The notes below the pieces were generated by a model. The model did not search any database and was not told the origin of the DNA. It worked only from the letters and a program-made list of their open reading frames with translations. A stretch of DNA of 53,500 bases from Candidatus Saccharimonadota bacterium (GTDB taxonomy: Bacteria > Patescibacteriota > Saccharimonadia > Saccharimonadales > Saccharimonadaceae): NCBI GenBank assembly GCA_017404955.1, contig JAFRBH010000011.1:109453-162952 (forward strand), in the 5' to 3' direction. Each line of letters starts with the position of its first letter. Within the stretch, counting starts at the first letter, position 1. Both the position numbers and the translations under genes were made by a program. Of the stretch, positions 44,341-51,853 are shown piece by piece.

Positions 44341-45384
44341 ATGGTAAAAAAATCAGAAAATACTGAGACTGGTGGGAAAAGCGAAGCTTTGAATTTAGCT
44401 ATCGCGCAAATCACCAAACAATTCGGTGATGGCTCTATCATGAAACTTGGCGAGGCCAAGAAAATTGACGTAGAACTTTTGCCTTCTGGCTCACTAAGCC
44501 TAGATTTAGCTCTTGGTGGTGGTTATCCAAAAGGCCGTATTATCGAGATTTATGGCCCAGAATCTTCTGGTAAAACTACTTTAGCTCTTCATGCAATTTC
44601 TGAAATTCAGAAACAAGGCGGCCAAGCGGCATTTATTGACGCTGAGCACGCTTTAGATCCGGCCTACGCTAAGAAAATTGGCGTTAATACTGAGGATCTT
44701 CTAATCTCTCAGCCAGATAATGGTGAGCAAGCTCTTGAAATTTGTGAAACTCTCGTTCGCTCTGGTGCTGTAGATTTGATTGTGGTAGATTCCGTTGCCG
44801 CGCTTGTTCCTCAAGCAGAAATTGATGGCGACATGGGTGATGCTCAGATGGGTCTTCAGGCAAGACTTATGTCTCAGGCCATGAGGAAATTAACTGGCAT
44901 CATCAGCAAGTCTAAAGCTACTGTAATCTTCATCAACCAGATTCGCATGAAGATTGGCGTGATGTTTGGCAACCCAGAAACCACTACTGGCGGTAACGCA
45001 CTTAAATTCTACGCATCCGTCCGTATTGATATTCGCCGCATTGGCCAGATCAAAGATGGCGATAAAATTGCTGGTAACCGTACCAAGATTAAAGTTGTGA
45101 AGAACAAAATTGCAGCACCATTTAGAACTGCCGAATTTGATATTATGTACAACGAAGGTATCTCCAAGACCGGTGACATTCTAGACCTCGGTGTGGAATA
45201 TGGTATTATCGAAAAATCTGGCGCCTTCCTCAAATACAATGGTGAAACCATTGGTCAGGGTCGCGAAGCCGCAAAGAAGCTCTTCAAAGAAAATCCAAAA
45301 TTGATGGCAGAGATTGAGCAAAAAGTTCGAAAAAAGGCTATGCCAGAAGAAGAGCCAAAATCTGCCAAAAAATCGGAGAAATAA
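44341..45384 (+). CDS. recA: Recombinase RecA
   Basis: 347 residues, full length. Walker [10 protein letters not shown], Walker [11 protein letters not shown], and the DNA-binding loop 2 region ([20 protein letters not shown], here in part) are intact; the tail is Lys/Glu-rich. It pairs homologous DNA in repair and after uptake by ComEC. TATAAT and AAAGGAGG lie upstream of ATG 44341. I see no LexA-type operator in the 90-base gap. Confidence 0.98.
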   Translation: MVKKSENTETGGKSEALNLAIAQITKQFGDGSIMKLGEAKKIDVELLPSGSLSLDLALGGGYPKGRIIEIYGPESSGKTTLALHAISEIQKQGGQAAFIDAEHALDPAYAKKIGVNTEDLLISQPDNGEQALEICETLVRSGAVDLIVVDSVAALVPQAEIDGDMGDAQMGLQARLMSQAMRKLTGIISKSKATVIFINQIRMKIGVMFGNPETTTGGNALKFYASVRIDIRRIGQIKDGDKIAGNRTKIKVVKNKIAAPFRTAEFDIMYNEGISKTGDILDLGVEYGIIEKSGAFLKYNGETIGQGREAAKKLFKENPKLMAEIEQKVRKKAMPEEEPKSAKKSEK

Positions 45385-45488
45385 CTTACAGAACACTTAA
45401 ATAGGATACGCCACGTTAGTGGGTCGACTATTGTCTTCAGCCTGCTGAGGTAATTAATTTTGATGCAAGCACTTTAAAAAGGAGAAAT

Positions 45489-46367
45489 ATGAATTACTAT
45501 GAAGAAATTAAGAAAGAACTATTGGATAATGAAGTCAACAAAACGGTAAAAGATTGTAGTAAAAACGAGTATGAGATAAAGAAATATTGCGCTGTAGGAA
45601 AGCTTTTACTTGATGCCGGTAGTCAATATGGGGAGAGGATAATCAAAGAATATTCGGAGAGGTTAAAGAGAGAAATTGGCAGAAAATACAGCGTCAGATA
45701 TTTATTTGATATTAGAAGGCTCTATCTGTTCTCAAAAGTGCACCCAGTGGGTGCACAATTAACGATATCGCATTATAGATTACTTTTCCCGCTAGATGAC
45801 AGGGAAATAGACTACTATATGCAACAGGTAATAGAGAGAAATCTCTCAAAAAGAGATTTAGAGGCCATAATTAAGTCCAGAGAATACTCAAGGATACCAG
45901 CAGAGACTAAATGTAAATTAGCTGACAAAAAAAGATTAAGAGTAGAAGATTTTGTCAAGAATCCAATAAATATAAGAGACGATAGCAGTTATGAAGCCTT
46001 TTCCGAAAAGATACTACAGAAACTGATTCTTGAAGACATAGAATCATTCATGAAAGAATTAGGAAACTCATTTTGCTTTATTGGTAGTGAATATAAAATC
46101 AAAATTGGTGGCACGTATAATTATATTGATTTACTGCTATTCAATTATGAGTACGACTGCTTCGTAGTGATTGAACTAAAAGTTTCCGAACTAAAGAAGG
46201 AGCACATCGGCCAACTTCAAATTTATATGAACTATATAGATAGAAACTTGAAAAAACCTAGCCACGATAAAACTATAGGTATAATTATTTGCAGACAACA
46301 GAATAAGTATGTGATAAAATATTGCTCCGACAATCGCATCATCGCCAGAGAGTATAATCTAGTGTGA
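45489..46367 (+). CDS. DUF1016/YhcG-type PD-(D/E)XK nuclease
   Basis: 292 residues. The N-terminal half resembles the DUF1016 helical domain (KYCAVGKLLLDAGSQYGERI...SVRYLFDIRRLY, in part), and the C-terminal half has the PD-(D/E)XK core: YIDLLLFNYEYDCFVVIELK with Asp and Glu-Leu-Lys spaced correctly. Members are found near restriction systems and mobile DNA. Codon use is unlike neighbours (AGA, AGG, ATA frequent) and line 45661 has only 20 of 60 G/C. It sits alone between recA and recX. AAAAAGGAG precedes ATG. Confidence 0.82.
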   Translation: MNYYEEIKKELLDNEVNKTVKDCSKNEYEIKKYCAVGKLLLDAGSQYGERIIKEYSERLKREIGRKYSVRYLFDIRRLYLFSKVHPVGAQLTISHYRLLFPLDDREIDYYMQQVIERNLSKRDLEAIIKSREYSRIPAETKCKLADKKRLRVEDFVKNPINIRDDSSYEAFSEKILQKLILEDIESFMKELGNSFCFIGSEYKIKIGGTYNYIDLLLFNYEYDCFVVIELKVSELKKEHIGQLQIYMNYIDRNLKKPSHDKTIGIIICRQQNKYVIKYCSDNRIIAREYNLV

Positions 46368-46398
46368 TATAATGTACATAATTAAAGAGGCCAACGTA

Positions 46399-46938
46399 AT
46401 GCATAAAGAAGAACTCTGGCAAGAATATAATCAAGCGGGCGAGCCAATAAAAAATGGTGGTTGTCCAGCCCATACTGATTCTAGAAACAATCTTCGTCAC
46501 GGCGTTTCAAGAATTTGGTTGTTCAGAAAACACGGTAACACTTTTGAAGTTTTATTCCAAAAACGCTCACCTTATGTCCGCAATGCTAACAAATATGATG
46601 CTTCTGCCGGCGGACACGTTAATTACCAAGAGTCACCACAAGATGCTGCGGTTAGAGAATCCAGGGAAGAGATTGGCGCAGATTTGAAAAAGTCTGAGTT
46701 AAAGTTCTTTGAAACCAGCGTTAATAAATGGTCAATGTTTTTTGACTTCTTGTATGATTGGACTGGAAAGCCTGATGACTTTCATTTTGACGATCAAGAA
46801 GTATCCGAAGTCCGCTGGATAGAGTTTGATAATTTGGACGATTTCGTCAAAAAACATACTAAAGATACTATCGCATTAGAGCATCCTCAAGTTATTGAAC
46901 TTTTGAAAAGGGAAATCTTAACACATGGAGATAATTAG
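46399..46938 (+). CDS. NUDIX hydrolase
   Basis: 179 residues from ATG 46399, chosen for AAAGAGG about 8 bases upstream; the ATG at 46372 lies within the promoter region (TATAAT just before). The Nudix box reads GGHVNYQESPQDAAVRESREEIGA (residues about 64-87, here named by its G, E, RE and EE-G positions). The N-terminus (EELWQEYNQAGEP) is like isopentenyl-diphosphate-isomerase-type and YfcD-type NUDIX proteins. Substrate unknown. It overlaps recX by 14 bases. Confidence 0.88.
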   Translation: MHKEELWQEYNQAGEPIKNGGCPAHTDSRNNLRHGVSRIWLFRKHGNTFEVLFQKRSPYVRNANKYDASAGGHVNYQESPQDAAVRESREEIGADLKKSELKFFETSVNKWSMFFDFLYDWTGKPDDFHFDDQEVSEVRWIEFDNLDDFVKKHTKDTIALEHPQVIELLKREILTHGDN

Positions 46939-47722
46939 TTTAAAAGATAATGAAGCTGAGCAAAGTTATGATGCTTCGACAGAATACGACAATTTTGACA
47001 GCGGCAAAATTACTGTCACCGACATCAAGCCAGCAGTCAAAAACGAGAACCGTGTAAATATTTTTATTAATGACAAATATGATTTTTCTTTAGACATCGC
47101 GCAAGTTATTGATTATAAAATTAAAGTCGGAAAGAAACTAGAAGAAGCGGAGTTATCAAAACTTCGCCAGGCTTCAGAGTTTGGCAAGTTGTATCAACGC
47201 GCTTTAGAAAAAACTTTGTCTCGCCCGCATTCAGTTAAAGAGATTCGTGATTATTTAAAAACCAAACGCAAGAAACGTGAAGCAGAAAATAAAATGGCGG
47301 TAGAGAATCGCAAAAAAGACAAAGAGCTAATTAAAAAATATAAGCTAAAGACCAAAGAGCAGCCAATTTTTTCCGATGAAGACATTGAGAAAATTATTAG
47401 CATGTTGACAGAAAGAAATTATCTAAACGACCAAAAATTTGCTGAATATTTTGTGGAAAATCGCAACCAGAAAAAAGGTGAGAGCATTAAGAAATTAAAA
47501 CTCGAACTTACTAAAAAGGGAATCAATCAAGATATTATAGATCAAACTCTAGCGGACTCCGATAGGAATGACGAAGAAGAAATCAAAAAAATCATTGCCA
47601 AAAAAGCAAAAAGATATGATGCAGAAAAATTGATTAGTTATCTGACGCGTCAAGGGTTTGACTATCAGCTTTCGAAAGATCTGGTTCAGGAGCAAATGCT
47701 CCACCAGCACGAAACGGATTAA
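46925..47722 (+). CDS. recX: RecA regulator RecX
   Basis: 265 residues. The C-terminal part has RecX three-helix repeats: KALSRPHSVKEIRDYL-like at about 95-115 (actual EKTLSRPHSVKEIRDYL), YLNDQKFAEYFVENR near 165-180, LKLELTKKGI near 195 and LISYLTRQGF near 240. A long Lys/Glu-rich linker separates them. It controls RecA filaments. Its last 89 bases overlap the converging PRC-barrel gene. Confidence 0.9.
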   Translation: MEIISLKDNEAEQSYDASTEYDNFDSGKITVTDIKPAVKNENRVNIFINDKYDFSLDIAQVIDYKIKVGKKLEEAELSKLRQASEFGKLYQRALEKTLSRPHSVKEIRDYLKTKRKKREAENKMAVENRKKDKELIKKYKLKTKEQPIFSDEDIEKIISMLTERNYLNDQKFAEYFVENRNQKKGESIKKLKLELTKKGINQDIIDQTLADSDRNDEEEIKKIIAKKAKRYDAEKLISYLTRQGFDYQLSKDLVQEQMLHQHETD

Positions 47723-48257
47723 CGAAGTTTGGCACGAAATCTTCTTTTAGTGCGCGCTTTTTGATCTTATCTTCTTCGTCCTTAACTATAACTTTTTCAT
47801 CGGTTACCTTTACTACCTCGCTTCTGCCAATCAAAAGCTCTGGGTCTAGGAAAGCTTTCATCACTGGTCTTTGAACGACAAATTGCTGAACCATAAAATC
47901 TTCAGTATTAATCATAAATCCAGAAACTTTACCAATTTTTGAACCCTTTTTAGATTCGACCTTTTTGCCGATTAATTCAAAATTGAGATTTAAAACTTCA
48001 TCAAGTTTAATCACATCGCCAGGATTGACAAATTCGTCAATCGAGTCGACCACCATACCAATATTAGAAAACTCACGAATATCTTTTACCTGCAAAATTG
48101 TGCCGTTTTCACCACCAACTTCTGGGCCAATGAGGTTAAATCCAACAACCCTCAAATCGTTTGGATCGATAATCAAGGAAGTAGTCTTAGCAATCATACC
48201 ACCAACATGAAGACTCAAAATTGGGTAATCAAGCAACCTATTAGAATCGATTAGCAT
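47634..48257 (-). CDS. PRC-barrel domain protein
   Basis: 207 residues with two PRC-barrel-like halves (about 1-75 and 85-150): SLHVGGMIAKTTSLIIDP and LIGKKVESKKGSKIGKVSGF show the GKxVG-x-V pattern. PRC barrels occur in RimM and photosynthetic subunit H; this one is probably a small RNA- or membrane-associated adaptor, role unknown. The extended -10 TGTGCTATAAT is 6 bases before ATG 48257. The C-terminal 29 codons are antisense to recX. Confidence 0.8.
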   Translation of the reverse strand: MLIDSNRLLDYPILSLHVGGMIAKTTSLIIDPNDLRVVGFNLIGPEVGGENGTILQVKDIREFSNIGMVVDSIDEFVNPGDVIKLDEVLNLNFELIGKKVESKKGSKIGKVSGFMINTEDFMVQQFVVQRPVMKAFLDPELLIGRSEVVKVTDEKVIVKDEEDKIKKRALKEDFVPNFVNPFRAGGAFAPEPDLSKADSQTLDASDN

Positions 48258-48264
48258 AGTTTAA

Positions 48265-49098
48265 TTATAGCACAAAGTATGTCTTATGAAGCACAACCAT
48301 TTTCCCGCCAGGAAGATTAAATGATTTTTCAGGCGCGTAATTCCTAATTGCTGACAAAAAATCTAAAATTTGCGGACGTGTTGCCGAGACGCCGATCTGG
48401 GCCAAACCAGCACGCAAAATTTCCGCTGCAATATCATCATCAAGTTCAGCAAAATCACCTCTGTTGAATCGTCCATCGCTAGGCAAAATTGAACTAATTA
48501 TTTGTTCAATTTCTTGTCTCAAAATGGACTGTTTTTTGTAAAGCTCAAATACTATCAAAAGCTCATCGCGAGACATTAAACTAACTTTTTCACGAATACG
48601 ATTGCGCAAATATTTGTCTTCAACATTGGTTGGGTCTTGCCGAAACACTAAACTATAAATACTTGCATAGACATCAATGTCCGCGCGAGTTTTCGGCTCA
48701 GATTCTAAGAAAACTCTCACTACATTTTCATTTCCAAAAGGTGAAAGCCCGCGCCAGCCAGTCCCACGCATCATATTAATCGCGATAGTCTCTACCAAAT
48801 CATTAATATGGTGCGCAGTATAAATTTTTCCATCTACTTTCTTAGCAACTTGTGACAAAAAATCATAACGAGCTTTGCGCGCATCAGCTTCAGAAACATT
48901 AGCACCAAGTTTGGCCGAGCCTAAATAAAACGGCAAACCATAGTTATGAGCAGTACGTTCTACGAATTTCGCATCATCATCAGCCGATGGGCGCGTTCCG
49001 TGATTAAAATGCGCCACTACTGCATCATCATCACTGCCAAAAATATCTAACAGCGCCATTGAATCTACTCCGCCAGAAATTGCCAGAACCTTCTTCAT
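48265..49098 (-). CDS. tilS: tRNA(Ile)-lysidine synthetase, short form
   Basis: 277 residues. The PP-loop SGGVDSMALL is at 8-17, HFNHGTRPSADDD and the HHINDLVETI motif follow, then RGTGWRGLSPF. The C-terminal substrate-binding domains of longer TilS forms are reduced. It changes C34 of tRNA-Ile(CAT) to lysidine so that it reads ATA. Its promoter overlaps that of lepA in the 18-base gap between the two ATGs. Confidence 0.93.
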   Translation of the reverse strand: MKKVLAISGGVDSMALLDIFGSDDDAVVAHFNHGTRPSADDDAKFVERTAHNYGLPFYLGSAKLGANVSEADARKARYDFLSQVAKKVDGKIYTAHHINDLVETIAINMMRGTGWRGLSPFGNENVVRVFLESEPKTRADIDVYASIYSLVFRQDPTNVEDKYLRNRIREKVSLMSRDELLIVFELYKKQSILRQEIEQIISSILPSDGRFNRGDFAELDDDIAAEILRAGLAQIGVSATRPQILDFLSAIRNYAPEKSFNLPGGKMVVLHKTYFVL

Positions 49099-49116
49099 AT
49101 GTTATAATTTTACCAT
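49099..49116. promoter_or_regulatory. 18-base divergent promoter of tilS and lepA
   Basis: TATAAT (49103-49108, plus) and TAAAAT (49112-49107, minus) overlap by 2 bases, each 8 bases from its own ATG. Both mRNAs should be leaderless, and the -35 regions must lie inside the opposite gene. Confidence 0.65.
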
Positions 49117-50904
49117 ATGAACGCCGAAAAAATCAGAAATTTTTGTATTATCGCACACATTGACCACGGCAAGTCTACTTTAGCTGATCGCATGATGGAA
49201 ATAACTGGCACCGTTGAAAAGCGTCAAATGAAGCAACAGCTTCTAGACAGCATGGAGCTTGAGCGTGAAAAGGGCATCACCATCAAACTCACGCCGGTGC
49301 AAATGAACTACAAGGGCTACGAGCTAAATTTAATTGACACGCCGGGCCACGTTGATTTTTCTTATGAAGTTTCCCGTTCACTTCAAGCAGTGGAAACAGC
49401 AATTCTAGTTGTTGACGCTACTCAAGGAATTCAGGCGCAAACTTTGGCCAACGTTTATTTAGCTTTGGAACAAGATTTATATATTATCCCAGTTATTAAT
49501 AAAATTGACTTGCCGGCTGCTGATGTCAAAAAAGTTGAAGACCAATTAATTAATCTACTCGGTTGTAAACGCGAAGAAATTATTGGCGTCTCTGCCAAGA
49601 CTGGACTTAACGTAGAAAAAGTTTTGGATGAAATTATTGAAAAGGCTCCTGCACCAAAAACTCCAGCTGATCCAGAACATTTACGCGCATTAATTTTTGA
49701 TAGTTACTTTGATGATTATCGTGGCGTGGTCTTGTATGTTAGAATTTTTGAAGGCACATTGCCGAAGAATTCTGAAATCAGAATGATGGCTGCAGAAAAA
49801 ACTGGCCTCGCACTTGAAGTTGGAATTTTGAAGCCAGAAATGTCACCAAAGCCAGAATTGCAGGAAGGCGAAATTGGCTACATCGTCACGAACCTCAAAA
49901 CCACTCGTGATGCTAAAGTCGGTGACACAGTCACACTAGAAAAGGCCAAAGCAAAAATTCCACTTCCAGGTTATAAAAATGTTCAGCCATTTGTCTATGC
50001 TGGGTTTTTCCCAGTGTCTAATGAAGACTACAAAACTTTAAAAGAAGCTATTGAAAAACTTGCACTCTCCGATTCGGCTTTACAATACGAACCAGAAAAT
50101 TCTCCAGTCTTAGGCTTTGGCCTTAGAATTGGTTTCTTGGGACTTCTCCATATGGACATTATCAAAGAGCGTCTCGAGCGCGAGTTTGATCTCGATCTTG
50201 TAGTTACTAACCCATCTACCAATTACAAAGTAAAGTTAAATAATGGCGAAGAAATCGAAATCAAATCTGCCGCCGACCTTCCTGATATGTCAGAAATCTT
50301 GGAGATCAAAGAGCCGTGGGTGAGTGGGGAAATTATTGTACCAAAAGAAATGATCGGTAACGTCCTAAATCTCATTGTAGAAAAACGTGGACATCAGACT
50401 AATTTGAGCTATATTGAAGATCGTGCAATTATTGATTTTGAAGCGCCAATGGCAAATCTACTTACTGACTTTTACGATCAACTCAAATCTACTACTTCCG
50501 GCTATGCTAGCTTCAATTACGAGCTTAAAGACTATCGCGCCGAAGACTTGGTGTGCGTAGATGTTTTGGTTGCTGGCCAAAAAATGGATGCACTTTCTAT
50601 TATGTGCCATAAGTCCGAAGCAGATGCTATTGGCAGGGAAATTACCAAAAAATTAAAACAAGTTATCCCACGCCAAAACTATGAGGTGGCTCTGCAGGCT
50701 GCAATTGGTGCGCGCATTATCGCAAGGGAAACCATCGGTGCTTATAGAAAAGATGTTACTGTCAAAATTCATACTGGTGATCGCGATAGAAAAGCTAAGC
50801 TGCTAGAAAAACAGAAACGCGGCAAAGCTCGCATGAAACGTTTTGGCAAAATCGACATCCCGTCAGAGGCCTTCACTGTGATGCTAAAACGCGACGATAA
50901 CTAA
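49117..50904 (+). CDS. lepA: Elongation factor 4 (LepA)
   Basis: 595 residues, full length. GTPase motifs AHIDHGKST (14-22), DTPGHVDF and NKIDLP, then domain II, the EF-G-like domains III and V and the LepA-specific C-terminal domain ending FTVMLKRDD. It binds ribosomes and helps translocation or assembly. Transcribed from the divergent promoter shared with tilS. Confidence 0.98.
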   Translation: MNAEKIRNFCIIAHIDHGKSTLADRMMEITGTVEKRQMKQQLLDSMELEREKGITIKLTPVQMNYKGYELNLIDTPGHVDFSYEVSRSLQAVETAILVVDATQGIQAQTLANVYLALEQDLYIIPVINKIDLPAADVKKVEDQLINLLGCKREEIIGVSAKTGLNVEKVLDEIIEKAPAPKTPADPEHLRALIFDSYFDDYRGVVLYVRIFEGTLPKNSEIRMMAAEKTGLALEVGILKPEMSPKPELQEGEIGYIVTNLKTTRDAKVGDTVTLEKAKAKIPLPGYKNVQPFVYAGFFPVSNEDYKTLKEAIEKLALSDSALQYEPENSPVLGFGLRIGFLGLLHMDIIKERLEREFDLDLVVTNPSTNYKVKLNNGEEIEIKSAADLPDMSEILEIKEPWVSGEIIVPKEMIGNVLNLIVEKRGHQTNLSYIEDRAIIDFEAPMANLLTDFYDQLKSTTSGYASFNYELKDYRAEDLVCVDVLVAGQKMDALSIMCHKSEADAIGREITKKLKQVIPRQNYEVALQAAIGARIIARETIGAYRKDVTVKIHTGDRDRKAKLLEKQKRGKARMKRFGKIDIPSEAFTVMLKRDDN

Positions 50905-51008
50905 ACAATACTTTGTCGCATAGCAAGATGACAAATAACTAAACAACACTTTGTCGCATAGCAAGAGGATAAATAATTATGCAATACTTTATTGCATAGC
51001 AAGATAAA
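50902..51008 (+). repeat. Tandem repeat, 38-bp unit, 2.8 copies
   Basis: Copies start at 50902, 50940 and 50978; the first begins with the lepA stop codon. Copies 1 and 2 differ at a few bases. The third holds a perfect inverted repeat, TATGCAATA-CTT-TATTGCATA. It fills the whole gap between lepA and the converging kinase gene. Confidence 0.85.
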
Positions 51009-51653
51009 CTAATAGTTTTTCTTAGTTGCGAATTCGTAAAGCTTATCAATTAAAAGATTAAACACTTCATCACGAGTGCCGTCGGCTTGCACTGGTACCA
51101 ACATTCCCAGCTGTTGATAGTGCTGCAAAACTGGGATAGTTTTTTCGTTAAACTCACGGATGCGTTTTTCAAAAACCTCACGTTTTTTGTCATCCTCGCG
51201 CTGGGTGGTTTCTTCTCCCTCACGCACGCCGGCTTCGCGCACCGCATCCCAACGTACCATTACATCAGCTTCAGAAACATTCAGGACTACCGCGGCTTTA
51301 ATTGGATGGCCAGAAGAAGCAGCAGCTTTCATTACTTCGTCTTCTTCGCCAGCCCATCGACCAACAGAAGAAAGGATTAATGCTGATTCTCTTAAATCTT
51401 CACGCGAAAAATAGGGAAGCACCCAATCGTAAAAAACATCAGTTGGCGCCAAGTCGCCAGTATCAGTGTAGTGCTTATTCTGCTCGACTTCCATTGCCCT
51501 GATAATCATGCCGGATGATAAAAATCTCGCACCAAGAGTCTCCGCGAGTCTGATTCCCACAGTATCTTTACCGCTCATCGGCAAGCCAAATACATTAATG
51601 GAACTCTTGCCCAGCCATTCTTTCAAAAAGTTTATTTTTTCTTCTGTGTTCAT
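51009..51653 (-). CDS. Adenylate-kinase-like nucleoside monophosphate kinase
   Basis: 214 residues from ATG 51653; an in-frame start at 51818 would extend into the promoter region and is rejected. P-loop GLPMSGKDTVG near 19-29, then LSSGMIIRAM (NMP-binding site as in adenylate kinase), and VVLNVSEADVMVRW. It lacks the zinc-finger LID. TACAAT and TATAAT lie 4-9 bases before ATG. It could be a second adenylate kinase or a more distant NMP kinase. Confidence 0.85.
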   Translation of the reverse strand: MNTEEKINFLKEWLGKSSINVFGLPMSGKDTVGIRLAETLGARFLSSGMIIRAMEVEQNKHYTDTGDLAPTDVFYDWVLPYFSREDLRESALILSSVGRWAGEEDEVMKAAASSGHPIKAAVVLNVSEADVMVRWDAVREAGVREGEETTQREDDKKREVFEKRIREFNEKTIPVLQHYQQLGMLVPVQADGTRDEVFNLLIDKLYEFATKKNY

Positions 51654-51853
51654 ATATATTATATTGTAGCACAAAAATCTGTAGCAAATTAGCCAAAACC
51701 AATTTCCAACCTTAGCGCTTGCGCTTTTTCGAAAAGTAATGTAAAATAGCCATAAGAATAAACGTAACAGGGAGCGTTTGTCAGCCAAAGCTAGCAATTG
51801 GGCCGGCAAAATTGCCAAAAGTTGCGGAATAAATGCATTTATCGGAGGTCAAA
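51654..51853. other. Intergenic leader of the giant surface protein gene
   Basis: The minus-strand kinase promoter is at the left edge. TAAAAT at 51742-51747 is a weak -10 for the plus gene, giving a leader of about 100 bases. It contains GGCAA/TTGCC and CAATT/AATTG inverted repeats near 51791-51812 and GGAGGT just before the ATG. No reading frame with signals is seen in it. Confidence 0.4.

Noticed and set aside
50902-51008. Possible CRISPR array in the 38-bp repeats
   Set aside because: The copies follow each other without spacers and no cas gene is near; it is a tandem repeat.
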